Shown: positions 51,802 through 59,450 of the stretch, piece after piece
How the letters are laid out: each line of letters starts with the position of its first letter
Position numbering within the stretch: position 1 is the first letter of the stretch
Source: Barnesiella sp.
GTDB lineage: Bacteria > Bacteroidota > Bacteroidia > Bacteroidales > Muribaculaceae
Length of the DNA: 64,000 nucleotides
Direction: 5' to 3'
Assembly: GCA_014801075.1 (NCBI GenBank)
Contig: JAAVEW010000014.1
Location: 23,298-87,297, forward strand
Made by a program: the position numbers and the translations under genes
Notes under the pieces: model-generated
Told to the model about the DNA's origin: nothing
Databases searched by the model: none
Seen by the model: the letters and a program-made list of their open reading frames with translations, nothing else

Positions 51802-54603
51802 GTGTACACTCGCTTTCGATTATATATAACGCTAATATTCATATCGTTGTGTTTCACGGGCATAGCCGGTGGAACAAGGTCGGGCCGCGCCCGCGACAAC
51901 GACGTGCAGCAGCAGCAACCGGCAGCGACAGTCGTGGCCTCACTCCATGCCGACACCTTGCAGTCAGCAGTAAAGGAAGCTGTCGACAGCCTCAACACTA
52001 ATATCCCAACCTCCTCATTAGCAGCTGATAGTACGATTGCGACGCCCAAGCGCGCAGCCGCTCCGTCAAGAATACGCCGCGAGAAAGTGGACCTCGACAA
52101 TCAGGTGAAATTCTCCTCGGCCGACTCGCTGGTGCTTATCGGTCGCTCTAATATGATAATGTATGGCGACGGACAGGTTGACTACGGCGACCTCAAACTC
52201 GACGCCGCCCTGATAGAGGTGGACCTCGACAAGAGCGAGGTATATGCCGTGGGACAGCCCGACTCGATAGGCGAAATCGTTGGCAGCCCCGTATTTGAGG
52301 AAGGGGGGTCGAGCTACGAGACCAAGACCATGCGCTACAACTTCAAGTCGAAGCGAGGATTTATCACCGATGTCATCACCGAGCAAGGGGAGGGGTACCT
52401 CACCGGAGGCACCACCAAAAAGACCGAGGATGATTACTACTACCTCGAAAACGGCCGTTACACCACCTGCAGCGACCACGAGCATCCCCACTTCTTTTTC
52501 CAGCTCACCCGCGCCAAAGTGAAGCCCAAAAGCAATATCGTGACCGGTCCGGCTTACATGGTGCTCATGGGTCTGCCCCTGCCGCTGGCCGTCCCGTTCG
52601 GCTACTTCCCGTTCTCAAGCAAATATGCTTCGGGCGTGATAGTGCCCTCATTCGGCGACGATTACAACCGCGGATTCTATCTGCGCGACGGCGGTTATTA
52701 CTTCGCTATCAACGACAATATAGACCTCGCGCTGACCGGCGAGATTTACACCCGCGGCTCGTGGGGACTCTCGGCCCGCTCCACTTACGCCAAGCGCTAT
52801 AAGTACAACGGTAACTTCAATATCAGTTACCTGAAATCAATCTACGGCGACAAGGGTCAGCCCGACTACTCCAAGCAGACCAACTTCCAAATTGTGTGGA
52901 GCCACTCGCAGGATGCCAAGGCCAATCCCAACATGAACCTCTCGGCATCGGTCAACTTCACCACCTCGGGCTATACGCGCAACGACCTGAACTCCTACTA
53001 CTCATCGGCTTTCACCGAGAACACGAAGAGTTCGACCGTAAATATGACCTACCGCTTCCCGCAGTCGAAGTGGTCGCTGTCGACAACGCTCAACGTGTCG
53101 CAGCGCACGCAGGACTCCACGCTTACGGTATCGTTCCCCAACGTGACGCTGACCATGTCGCAGATATATCCCTTCAAGCGCAAGCGCGCCGTGGGCGACG
53201 AAAAGTGGTATGAGAAGATACGCATGTCATACTCAGGATTGTTCCAGAACTCGCTGACATCGCGTCAGGATGTGTTCTTCCAGAAGAGCCTCATCAAGGA
53301 CTGGCGCAACGGCATGAAGCACTCGATACCCATATCGGCTACCTTCAACGTGCTCAAGTACCTGAATATCACGCCGTCAATAAACCTGCGCGACCGCATG
53401 TACACCAGCAAGGTGCGCCGTCAGTGGGACCCAACTGCATCGGTCGAGGTGTGTGACACAACCTACAGTTTCTACAACGTGTGGGACTTTGACGCCGCGC
53501 TCTCGTTCGATACCAAAATCTACGGTTTCTTCAAGCCGCTGCCGTTTCTCGGCGACAGGGTGAAGATGATACGCCACGTGCTGACTCCGACGGTAACGTT
53601 GAGCGCGTCGCCCGACTTCTCATCGCCATTCTTCGGCTACTACGGCACCTACGACTATGTCAATGCCCAGGGCGAGCAGGTGCAGCGCAAATACTCGCTG
53701 TTTCCCAACTCACTCTTCGGTGTGCCCGGTCAGGGCAAATCGGGCGTAGTGTCGGTTTCACTCGCCAACAACCTGGAAATGAAGGTGAAGAGCGACAATG
53801 ACTCGATAGGGGAGAAGAAGATTTCGCTCATCGAGAACCTGTCAGTGTCGCAGAGCTACAACTTTGCCGCCGACTCCCTCAACTGGAGCAATATCAACAC
53901 CTCCATATTGCTGCGTCTTGTAAAGAACTTCAACCTCAACCTGTCGGCCACCTGGGATGTGTACACCTATCAGCTCAACTCGGCCGGCAACCCCGTGCGC
54001 GTCAACAAGACCCGCTGGCAGGCAGGCAAAGGCATAGGCCGTCTCTCAAGCACCGGCACTTCATTCTCCTACACCTTCAACAACAACACCTTCAAGCGCA
54101 AGGACAATGACCGCGACAAGCGCAAAAACAACAACGCGGACGATGACGAGGAGAACGAAAACCTGCGCCCCTCGCAACGCAACGCCCGCGGACGAGATGA
54201 CGACGAGCCTGTGGCCGTAGGGCAGGACGGTTACATGAAATGGGAAGTGCCCTGGAGCCTCACGTTCAACTACTCGGTGGGCTACAGCTACGGAGCGTTC
54301 AACAAGCAGAAGATGGAGTATGACGGCAAGATAACGCAAAACCTGTCGTTTTCGGGCAACATACGCCCCACCACCAACTGGAACTTCTCCCTCTCAGGGT
54401 CATACAACTTCGACACCCACAGGATAGCCTACATGAACTGCAACATATCGCGCGACCTGCACTGCTTCACCATGACCGCCAGCTTCATACCTGTCGGCCC
54501 GTATAAGAGTTTCAACTTCCACATCGCAGTCAACTCGTCGATGCTCAGTGACCTGAAATATGACAAGCGCTCGTCGCGTCAGAACGGTGTCACATGGTAT
54601 TGA
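51802..54603 (+). CDS. lptD: LptD-like LPS assembly outer membrane protein
   Basis: A 933-residue outer-membrane protein, the Bacteroidota form of LptD that inserts lipopolysaccharide into the outer leaflet with LptE. A signal sequence (about 1-23) is followed by a low-complexity Ala/Gln region, an OstA-like periplasmic jelly roll (about 90-210, SNMIMYGDGQVDYGDLKLDA) and a large beta-barrel. PVFEEGGSSYETKTMRYNFK and LMGLPLPLAVPFGYFPFSSK are characteristic. A charged Asp/Asn/Lys/Glu loop (about 775-810) lies between late strands. The start is a GTG at 51802. The stop lies within a short duplicated segment. Confidence 0.88.
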   Translation: MYTRFRLYITLIFISLCFTGIAGGTRSGRARDNDVQQQQPAATVVASLHADTLQSAVKEAVDSLNTNIPTSSLAADSTIATPKRAAAPSRIRREKVDLDNQVKFSSADSLVLIGRSNMIMYGDGQVDYGDLKLDAALIEVDLDKSEVYAVGQPDSIGEIVGSPVFEEGGSSYETKTMRYNFKSKRGFITDVITEQGEGYLTGGTTKKTEDDYYYLENGRYTTCSDHEHPHFFFQLTRAKVKPKSNIVTGPAYMVLMGLPLPLAVPFGYFPFSSKYASGVIVPSFGDDYNRGFYLRDGGYYFAINDNIDLALTGEIYTRGSWGLSARSTYAKRYKYNGNFNISYLKSIYGDKGQPDYSKQTNFQIVWSHSQDAKANPNMNLSASVNFTTSGYTRNDLNSYYSSAFTENTKSSTVNMTYRFPQSKWSLSTTLNVSQRTQDSTLTVSFPNVTLTMSQIYPFKRKRAVGDEKWYEKIRMSYSGLFQNSLTSRQDVFFQKSLIKDWRNGMKHSIPISATFNVLKYLNITPSINLRDRMYTSKVRRQWDPTASVEVCDTTYSFYNVWDFDAALSFDTKIYGFFKPLPFLGDRVKMIRHVLTPTVTLSASPDFSSPFFGYYGTYDYVNAQGEQVQRKYSLFPNSLFGVPGQGKSGVVSVSLANNLEMKVKSDNDSIGEKKISLIENLSVSQSYNFAADSLNWSNINTSILLRLVKNFNLNLSATWDVYTYQLNSAGNPVRVNKTRWQAGKGIGRLSSTGTSFSYTFNNNTFKRKDNDRDKRKNNNADDDEENENLRPSQRNARGRDDDEPVAVGQDGYMKWEVPWSLTFNYSVGYSYGAFNKQKMEYDGKITQNLSFSGNIRPTTNWNFSLSGSYNFDTHRIAYMNCNISRDLHCFTMTASFIPVGPYKSFNFHIAVNSSMLSDLKYDKRSSRQNGVTWY

Positions 54604-54627
54604 TGCATATCTTATTGATGCAGCAAT
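54598..54627 (+). repeat. 15-nt tandem duplication across the lptD stop
   Basis: TATTGATGCATATCT (54598-54612) is followed by TATTGATGCAGCAAT (54613-54627). The first copy contains the stop TGA. Confidence 0.75.
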
Positions 54628-54808
54628 TACAGTTACTGCAATTTATGTACAATCAACTGAACCAAACTGTTAATAAGTTGTTTTTATTTTTGTAGAACAT
54701 AGTTTGGCCGATTGGGCCACATCCATTACATTTGCTGCTGCAAGATATCAATCAGTCTCTACAAAGCTTTGAAAACAATATTATTAATCAACTAAAATAA
54801 AATGAGAG

Positions 54809-55243
54809 ATGGGAAAATTTCTTTCTGATTTCAAAGAGTTTGCCATGAAAGGCAACATCGTCGACATGGCCGTCGGCGTAATCATCGGTGGTGCATTCGG
54901 CAAGATTGTGACTTCTCTGGTCAATGATATCATCATGCCTGTAGTTTCACTCGCAACCGGCGGTGACGGCTACAAGAACCTCAAAAAAGTCATAACAGAA
55001 GCAGGCGTAGATGAAAATGGTAACGCTATCGAGGAAGTGGCCATCAACTACGGTGTTTTCATCCAGAACATCGTTGACTTCCTTATCATTGCTTTCTGTA
55101 TCTTCGTGGCTCTGCGCGTAATCATGAAATTCAAGAAGAAAGAGGAGGAAGCACCTGCAGCTCCCGCCGGTCCTTCGGCTGAAGAGACACTTCTCACCGA
55201 GATTCGCGACCTCCTGAAACAGGACGTTGACAGCAAGAAATAA
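54809..55243 (+). CDS. mscL: Large-conductance mechanosensitive channel MscL
   Basis: A 144-residue inner-membrane channel that opens under membrane tension and protects against osmotic downshock. FLSDFKEFAMKGNIVDMAVG (4-23) and VIIGGAFGKIVTSLVNDIIM (24-43) form the N-terminal amphipathic helix and first membrane span; VDFLIIAFCIFVALRVI is the second. A cytoplasmic helix with KKKEEEAPAAP ends the protein. The periplasmic loop is of usual length. The gene is four bases upstream of the aroK start. Confidence 0.96.
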   Translation: MGKFLSDFKEFAMKGNIVDMAVGVIIGGAFGKIVTSLVNDIIMPVVSLATGGDGYKNLKKVITEAGVDENGNAIEEVAINYGVFIQNIVDFLIIAFCIFVALRVIMKFKKKEEEAPAAPAGPSAEETLLTEIRDLLKQDVDSKK

Positions 55244-55247
55244 TTTC

Positions 55248-55772
55248 ATGTTGCCGATATTTCTGATAGGATATATGGGCTCAGGCAAGACTACGCTTGG
55301 TCGCGGAGTGGAAGCCCGGGCCCATAAAACATTTATCGACCTCGACGAATACATCGAGGAGCAGACCGGCATGACCGTAAAGGAAATATTCGCGCAGAAA
55401 GGGGAGGAGGGTTTCCGACTCATCGAGCGCGATTACCTGCGTAAACTCGCCCTGACGGAGGATACACTGATAGCCTGCGGAGGGGGCACACCCTGCTTCT
55501 TCAACAATATTGACATAATGAACAGAAGGGGAGTGACAGTGTGGCTCGACGCATCGGTCGACCGTCTGCACGAAAGGTTGTCGCAGGCCCGCAGCAAGCG
55601 ACCGCTCATAGCCAATCTTGACGACGAGCAGCTGCGCGCTTTCATTATCGACTCGCTTTCAAAACGCAACCCCTATTACTCGCGGGCGGCACACCGCTTT
55701 GATGCCGACCTGCTCGACAACGAGGAGCAACTCGCCTCGTCGGTCAACCTCTTTATCGAAAGATTCCTGTAA
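55248..55772 (+). CDS. aroK: Shikimate kinase AroK
   Basis: A 174-residue cytosolic kinase that makes shikimate 3-phosphate from shikimate and ATP. The P-loop GYMGSGKTTLGRG (7-19), FIDLDEYIEEQTG (Asp binding shikimate), EEGFRLIERDYL and CGGGTPCFFNN are the conserved shikimate-binding blocks, and RPLI is the lid. I use the ATG at 55248 rather than an upstream TTG within mscL. Its stop lies in a 27-nt tandem repeat. Confidence 0.95.
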   Translation: MLPIFLIGYMGSGKTTLGRGVEARAHKTFIDLDEYIEEQTGMTVKEIFAQKGEEGFRLIERDYLRKLALTEDTLIACGGGTPCFFNNIDIMNRRGVTVWLDASVDRLHERLSQARSKRPLIANLDDEQLRAFIIDSLSKRNPYYSRAAHRFDADLLDNEEQLASSVNLFIERFL

Positions 55773-55820
55773 CAGGTGTTTCCGAAAGGAAACTGTAAGA
55801 GGTCGCTTATCGAAAAGCAA
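55754..55820 (+). repeat. 27-nt tandem repeat that duplicates the aroK 3' end and stop
   Basis: Units start at 55754, 55781 and 55808 with an exact 27-nt period (T(A/C)TCGAAAG/TCCGAAAG ... CTGTAA ... GGT). The first encodes the last AroK residues and its stop (CTGTAA); the second repeats CTGTAA at the same phase; the third is partial. Confidence 0.88.
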
Positions 55821-55883
55821 AAATGCCGGGACAAATCCCGCAGTAAGGAAAAGTATTAAACCAACAAGTCAAACAGTTCTGTC

Positions 55884-57065
55884 ATGGACTCCAATATCTC
55901 AGATGTCACTCCGCTGGAGCAGCCCGAAGTAGTGACAAAGGCCCGCAAACGCATCACCATAGGTGTGCCGCGCAACATTGACGCCTCGGAACGTCGCTTC
56001 CCGCTGACGCCCGAGGGGGTGAACCGTATCATAGAAAAAGGATATACCGTAAAGATAGAGCACGGCGCGGCCTCGTCAATCCACTACAGCGACAACGCCT
56101 ACTCCCGACAGGGGGCCGAACTGACCGACCGCCACGGAGCGCTCGCCTGCGATATAGTGATAAACCTGTCGACACTCTCACCCGCCGACATACGCAAGAT
56201 GCGCCGCGGAGCCATGCTGCTGACACTGCTCTGTCCCGAGCGTCTCGACGCCGAGTCGATAAAGGAACTCCAAAACATGTCGATAATGGCGATAGGTGTC
56301 AACCTCATCAGCGACGAGCGGGGCAACTTCCCGTTTGCCGATATTCTGGCCGAGATTGACGGTCGAGCCGCCATAGCCACAGCGTCGTCGCTGCTCGCCG
56401 ACGCCACCACCGGCAAGGGTATTCTGCTCGGCGGCGTAGCCGGTCTCAACCCGTGCGAAGTGACGGTGATAGGGTCGGGGATAGCCGCGGCGGCAGCCTC
56501 GCGTTCGGCCCTCGGACTGGGTGCCATAGTGAGAATGTTTGACGACGATGTGTACTCGCTGCGCGCCGCTGTTCGTGATCTGGGCCCCGGTGTGATAGCC
56601 TCGTCGCTCCACGAGCGGGTGCTGACATCAGCGCTGCGCACGGCCGACGTAGTTATAGCCACCCCCGTGCAGGCCCGGCTCAGCCTCGGTGCCGACGTAG
56701 TGGACATAATGAAAAAAGGGGTCATCACCTTTGACCTTGATGCACGCCACGGACGCGTGTTCCCCTCGATGCCGACAGTCGACCTTGCCTCGGCCATATC
56801 GGAAGTGCGCACCGACGGCCGCCGCGTGTGCTACGTCAATGCCGGAAGCGCCGTGCCGCGCACCGCAGCGATGGCTCTGAGCAATACGTTCATCACCATG
56901 TTTGACTCCGTAATGGCATGTGAAGGACTCACCAACGCGCTCAAACTTACCCCCGGATTGCGCCACGGCGTGTTCACCTTCATGGGCAAAATCACCAACC
57001 CGCAGGTGGCCCGGAAAGCGGGTTGCAACTTCACCGATATAAACATATTCCTGCAGCTGTCATGA
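55884..57065 (+). CDS. Divergent alanine dehydrogenase/PNT-family protein
   Basis: A 393-residue protein of the alanine dehydrogenase and transhydrogenase-alpha family. The N-terminal domain has TIGVPRNIDASERRFPLTPE (the substrate Arg is present), the Rossmann domain has VTVIGSGIAAAAASRSALGLG (normally GxGxxG) and NAGSAVPRTAAMALSN matches the NMPGAVPRT block. The catalytic Lys of the KVKEP motif is replaced (region VINLSTLSP) and the catalytic His of YLHLA is lost (LTLLCPERL), so ordinary alanine dehydrogenase activity is doubtful. It may be a different oxidoreductase or a regulatory protein. It overlaps the RNase H start by 4 nt (ATGA). Confidence 0.75.
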   Translation: MDSNISDVTPLEQPEVVTKARKRITIGVPRNIDASERRFPLTPEGVNRIIEKGYTVKIEHGAASSIHYSDNAYSRQGAELTDRHGALACDIVINLSTLSPADIRKMRRGAMLLTLLCPERLDAESIKELQNMSIMAIGVNLISDERGNFPFADILAEIDGRAAIATASSLLADATTGKGILLGGVAGLNPCEVTVIGSGIAAAAASRSALGLGAIVRMFDDDVYSLRAAVRDLGPGVIASSLHERVLTSALRTADVVIATPVQARLSLGADVVDIMKKGVITFDLDARHGRVFPSMPTVDLASAISEVRTDGRRVCYVNAGSAVPRTAAMALSNTFITMFDSVMACEGLTNALKLTPGLRHGVFTFMGKITNPQVARKAGCNFTDINIFLQLS

Positions 57066-57700
57066 GAAGAAAATTTTACGTAGTGTGGAAAGGTCACAGC
57101 CCCGGCATATATGACTCGTGGGAGGAATGTAAGATTCAAATCAACGGTTTTCCGGGCGCGGAATATAAGTCGTTCGACTCTCAGGAAGCAGCCACAAATG
57201 CATTTCGCGGTGACTATCAGGAGCAGAAAGCGCTGCTCCGAAGCATAGCGCGACACCGTCAGGAAACGGTCAATTACGCGGCCATCCCGGAGATAGTGAA
57301 GGACAGTATCGCGGTGGACGGCGCGTGCTCCAAGAACCCCGGCCCGATGGAATATCGCGGCGTGGATGTGATGACCGGAGCTGAGATTTTTCATGTAGGT
57401 CCGCTCGCCGACGGCACCAACAACGTGGCCGAATATCTGGCCTTGATTCATGCCCTCGCTTTCCTAAAACGCACCGGCAACCACACCACCGTAATCTACT
57501 CTGACTCGCGCACGGCACTGTCGTGGCTGCGCAACAGAGGCCACAAATCAAAGCTCGCCCATACCCCCAACAATGCAAAAATATTCGAGATGCTGGAGCG
57601 TGCCGACCGCTGGATTCAGACCAATGTTTCCTACAATCCGGTGCTCAAATGGAACACCGAAGAGTGGGGTGAAATACCCGCCGACTTCGACCGCAAGTAG
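57062..57700 (+). CDS. rnhA: Ribonuclease HI with N-terminal viroplasmin domain
   Basis: A 212-residue enzyme that cuts RNA in RNA-DNA hybrids. The N-terminal caulimovirus-viroplasmin hybrid-binding domain (1-48, KFYVVWKGHSPGIYDSWEEC) is typical of eukaryotic RNase H1 and of Bacteroidota RNase HI. The catalytic domain has the Asp in AVDGACSKNPGPMEYRG, the Glu in NNVAEYLALIHAL, the Asp in YSDSRTALSWL and the end WGEIPADFDRK. The start MRRKFYVVW at 57062 overlaps the upstream stop (ATGA). The stop begins a four-copy 22-nt repeat. Confidence 0.93.
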   Translation: MRRKFYVVWKGHSPGIYDSWEECKIQINGFPGAEYKSFDSQEAATNAFRGDYQEQKALLRSIARHRQETVNYAAIPEIVKDSIAVDGACSKNPGPMEYRGVDVMTGAEIFHVGPLADGTNNVAEYLALIHALAFLKRTGNHTTVIYSDSRTALSWLRNRGHKSKLAHTPNNAKIFEMLERADRWIQTNVSYNPVLKWNTEEWGEIPADFDRK

Positions 57701-57785
57701 CCCGGCAGAGCGCCGCAATTAGCTCTGCGAAGTGTTGGAAATAGCCCCGCGAAGCGTTGGAAATAATCCGGCGAAGTAACGTAAA
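57698..57785 (+). repeat. Four tandem 22-nt repeats starting at the rnhA stop codon
   Basis: Units start at 57698, 57720, 57742 and 57764, reading TAG, TAG, TAG and TAA as first three bases; the first TAG is the stop codon. Copies 2 and 3 (TAGCTCTGCGAAGTGTTGGA and TAGCCCCGCGAAGCGTTGGA) are closest. The period is exact. Confidence 0.9.
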
Positions 57786-57795
57786 AAAGAGATTA

Positions 57796-57845
57796 GAACT
57801 GCACCCCGAAAGCTCTGTGTACAACTTTCGGGGTGCAGTTCATTT
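57796..57845 (+). terminator. Intrinsic terminator after rnhA
   Basis: A perfect 17-bp stem (GAACTGCACCCCGAAAG, 57796-57812, with 57825-57841) and a 12-nt loop are followed by ATTTTAT. Confidence 0.85.
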
Positions 57846-58295
57846 TATGAAAAACGGGGTTGATATTTATAAAAAAAAGATTGAAATCGCATGTTGATAA
57901 CCGTGTTGAAAAGTGTAGATAATTATTGAAGAGGTTTTGATAAATAAATTTGGAAAATACCGTTCAATCAATTATTAGTTTTTACATGATAACCGTGCAA
58001 ATTAGTTGTCGTAAAGATATTACTGCATTTTTAAATAGATATTAGTGGGTTTTTCAACAGTTATTTCTCAAAAAGTTATTAACTTTGCACTTTATAAACA
58101 CTATGTTAATAACGTATCTAACTACTTTATAGTCATAAGCTAAGGCTGTAGATAACCTGAAAGTAATCCTGACTGCGATATTAATAACTTAAAAAGCAAG
58201 TAAAAAGGGTAAAAGTTATTGTCGTTATTAACAACCATTATTATTCTTGTTTGGAAAAGAAAATTTTAAAAAAAAATTCAAAATATAAAAATAAA
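57842..58295. other. AT-rich 454-bp gap with DnaA-box-like 9-mers
   Basis: No gene seen. On the minus strand TTATCAACA (57900-57892), TTATCTACA (57922-57914 and 58155-58147) and TTATTAACA (58112-58104), and on plus TTATTAACA (58225-58233), each resemble the DnaA box TTATCCACA; weaker relatives lie at 57935 and 58076. A TAACTTTG box (58080-58087) may be the nadA promoter with a leader of about 200 nt. The region could be an origin of replication, a DnaA-titrating site or simply AT-rich regulatory DNA. Confidence 0.45.
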
Positions 58296-59264
58296 ATGAC
58301 TGTTGACGACAATGCTATCACAACTCCCGACCCCTATGTTGAGGACTTGAAGAAAGAGATAATAAGACTCAAGGAAGAAAAGGGGGCGGTCATCCTCGCG
58401 CACTTCTATCAGAAAGGGGAGATACAGGATGTGGCCGACTATATTGGCGACTCATTGGCGCTGGCTCAGATTGCCGAGAAAATAGAGGAGCCGGTGATAG
58501 TGTTGTGCGGCGTGCATTTCATGGGTGAGACCGCCAAGATACTCTGCCCCGACAAGACGGTGCTGATACCCGACGCCGAAGCCGGCTGCTCGCTTGCCGA
58601 CAGCTGTGAGGCCGAGGCGTTCCGCAAGTTTGTTGAAGCGCACCCCGACCACACTGTCATCTCCTACGTCAACACCTCGGCGGCGGTGAAGGCGCTGACC
58701 GATGTTGTAGTCACTTCGTCCAACGCCCGCGACATCGTGGAGACCTTCGACAAGGATGCCAAACTGATATTCGGTCCCGACCGTAATCTCGGCGGATATA
58801 TCAACAGCATCACCGGCCGCAACATGTTGCTGTGGGATGGTGCGTGTCACGTCCACGAGCAGTTCTCGCTTGAGAAGATTGTGGAGCTGAAGAAGCAGTA
58901 TCCCGAAGCGAAACTTCTGGTGCATCCCGAGTGCAAGCGTCCCGTAGTGCTGATTGCCGACAAGGTGGGTTCGACCGCCGCGTTGCTCAACTATGCCAAG
59001 AGCAGCGACGCGCGTCAGTTTATCGTGGCAACCGAGAGCGGCATCCTGCATCAGATGAAGAAGGAGTGTCCCGACAAGGAATTTATCGCTGCTCCTCCAA
59101 TGGACTCGACATGCGGTTGCAACGATTGCAATTTCATGAAGCTTAACACGCTCGAAAAGCTGCGTAACTGTCTGCGCGACGGCAAGCCCGAAATCCATGT
59201 TGACCCCGCCGTTGCCGAGCGCGCCCGCCGTCCCATAGAGCGCATGCTCGAACTGAGCAAGTAA
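58296..59264 (+). CDS. nadA: Quinolinate synthase NadA
   Basis: A 322-residue [4Fe-4S] enzyme that condenses iminoaspartate (from NadB) with dihydroxyacetone phosphate to quinolinate. AHFYQKGEIQDVADYIGDSL is the substrate loop. The cluster ligands are probably Cys71 (LCGVHFMGE), Cys184 (DGACHVHEQF) and a Cys of STCGCNDC (273-278), where three cysteines lie close together. I use the ATG at 58296 (MTVDDNAI) rather than an upstream TTG that would add a Lys/Asn-rich extension. nadC is not in the window. Confidence 0.95.
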   Translation: MTVDDNAITTPDPYVEDLKKEIIRLKEEKGAVILAHFYQKGEIQDVADYIGDSLALAQIAEKIEEPVIVLCGVHFMGETAKILCPDKTVLIPDAEAGCSLADSCEAEAFRKFVEAHPDHTVISYVNTSAAVKALTDVVVTSSNARDIVETFDKDAKLIFGPDRNLGGYINSITGRNMLLWDGACHVHEQFSLEKIVELKKQYPEAKLLVHPECKRPVVLIADKVGSTAALLNYAKSSDARQFIVATESGILHQMKKECPDKEFIAAPPMDSTCGCNDCNFMKLNTLEKLRNCLRDGKPEIHVDPAVAERARRPIERMLELSK

Positions 59265-59268
59265 ATAG

Positions 59269-59412
59269 ATAAGTCTTATAAGTTATATAAATCGTATAAG
59301 ATATATAAGTCATATAAGTCGTATAAAATATATATATATCTTATAAATTTTATAAATCTTATATATCTTACCAAACTTATCTAACCTGCAAAACTTATCA
59401 ACCCAATAATTC
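59269..59412 (+). repeat. Degenerate 18-nt (9-nt) periodic AT-rich repeat after nadA
   Basis: Units of 18 nt starting at 59269, 59287, 59305 and 59323 all begin ATAA, and those from 59341, 59359, 59377 and 59395 begin TTAT; internal TATAAG/CTTATA words give a 9-nt sub-period. The array starts four bases after the nadA stop and ends just before leuS. Confidence 0.65.
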
Positions 59413-59450
59413 CCTTAAAAGAAACCGACAATAAAAAATATATAACCGAT

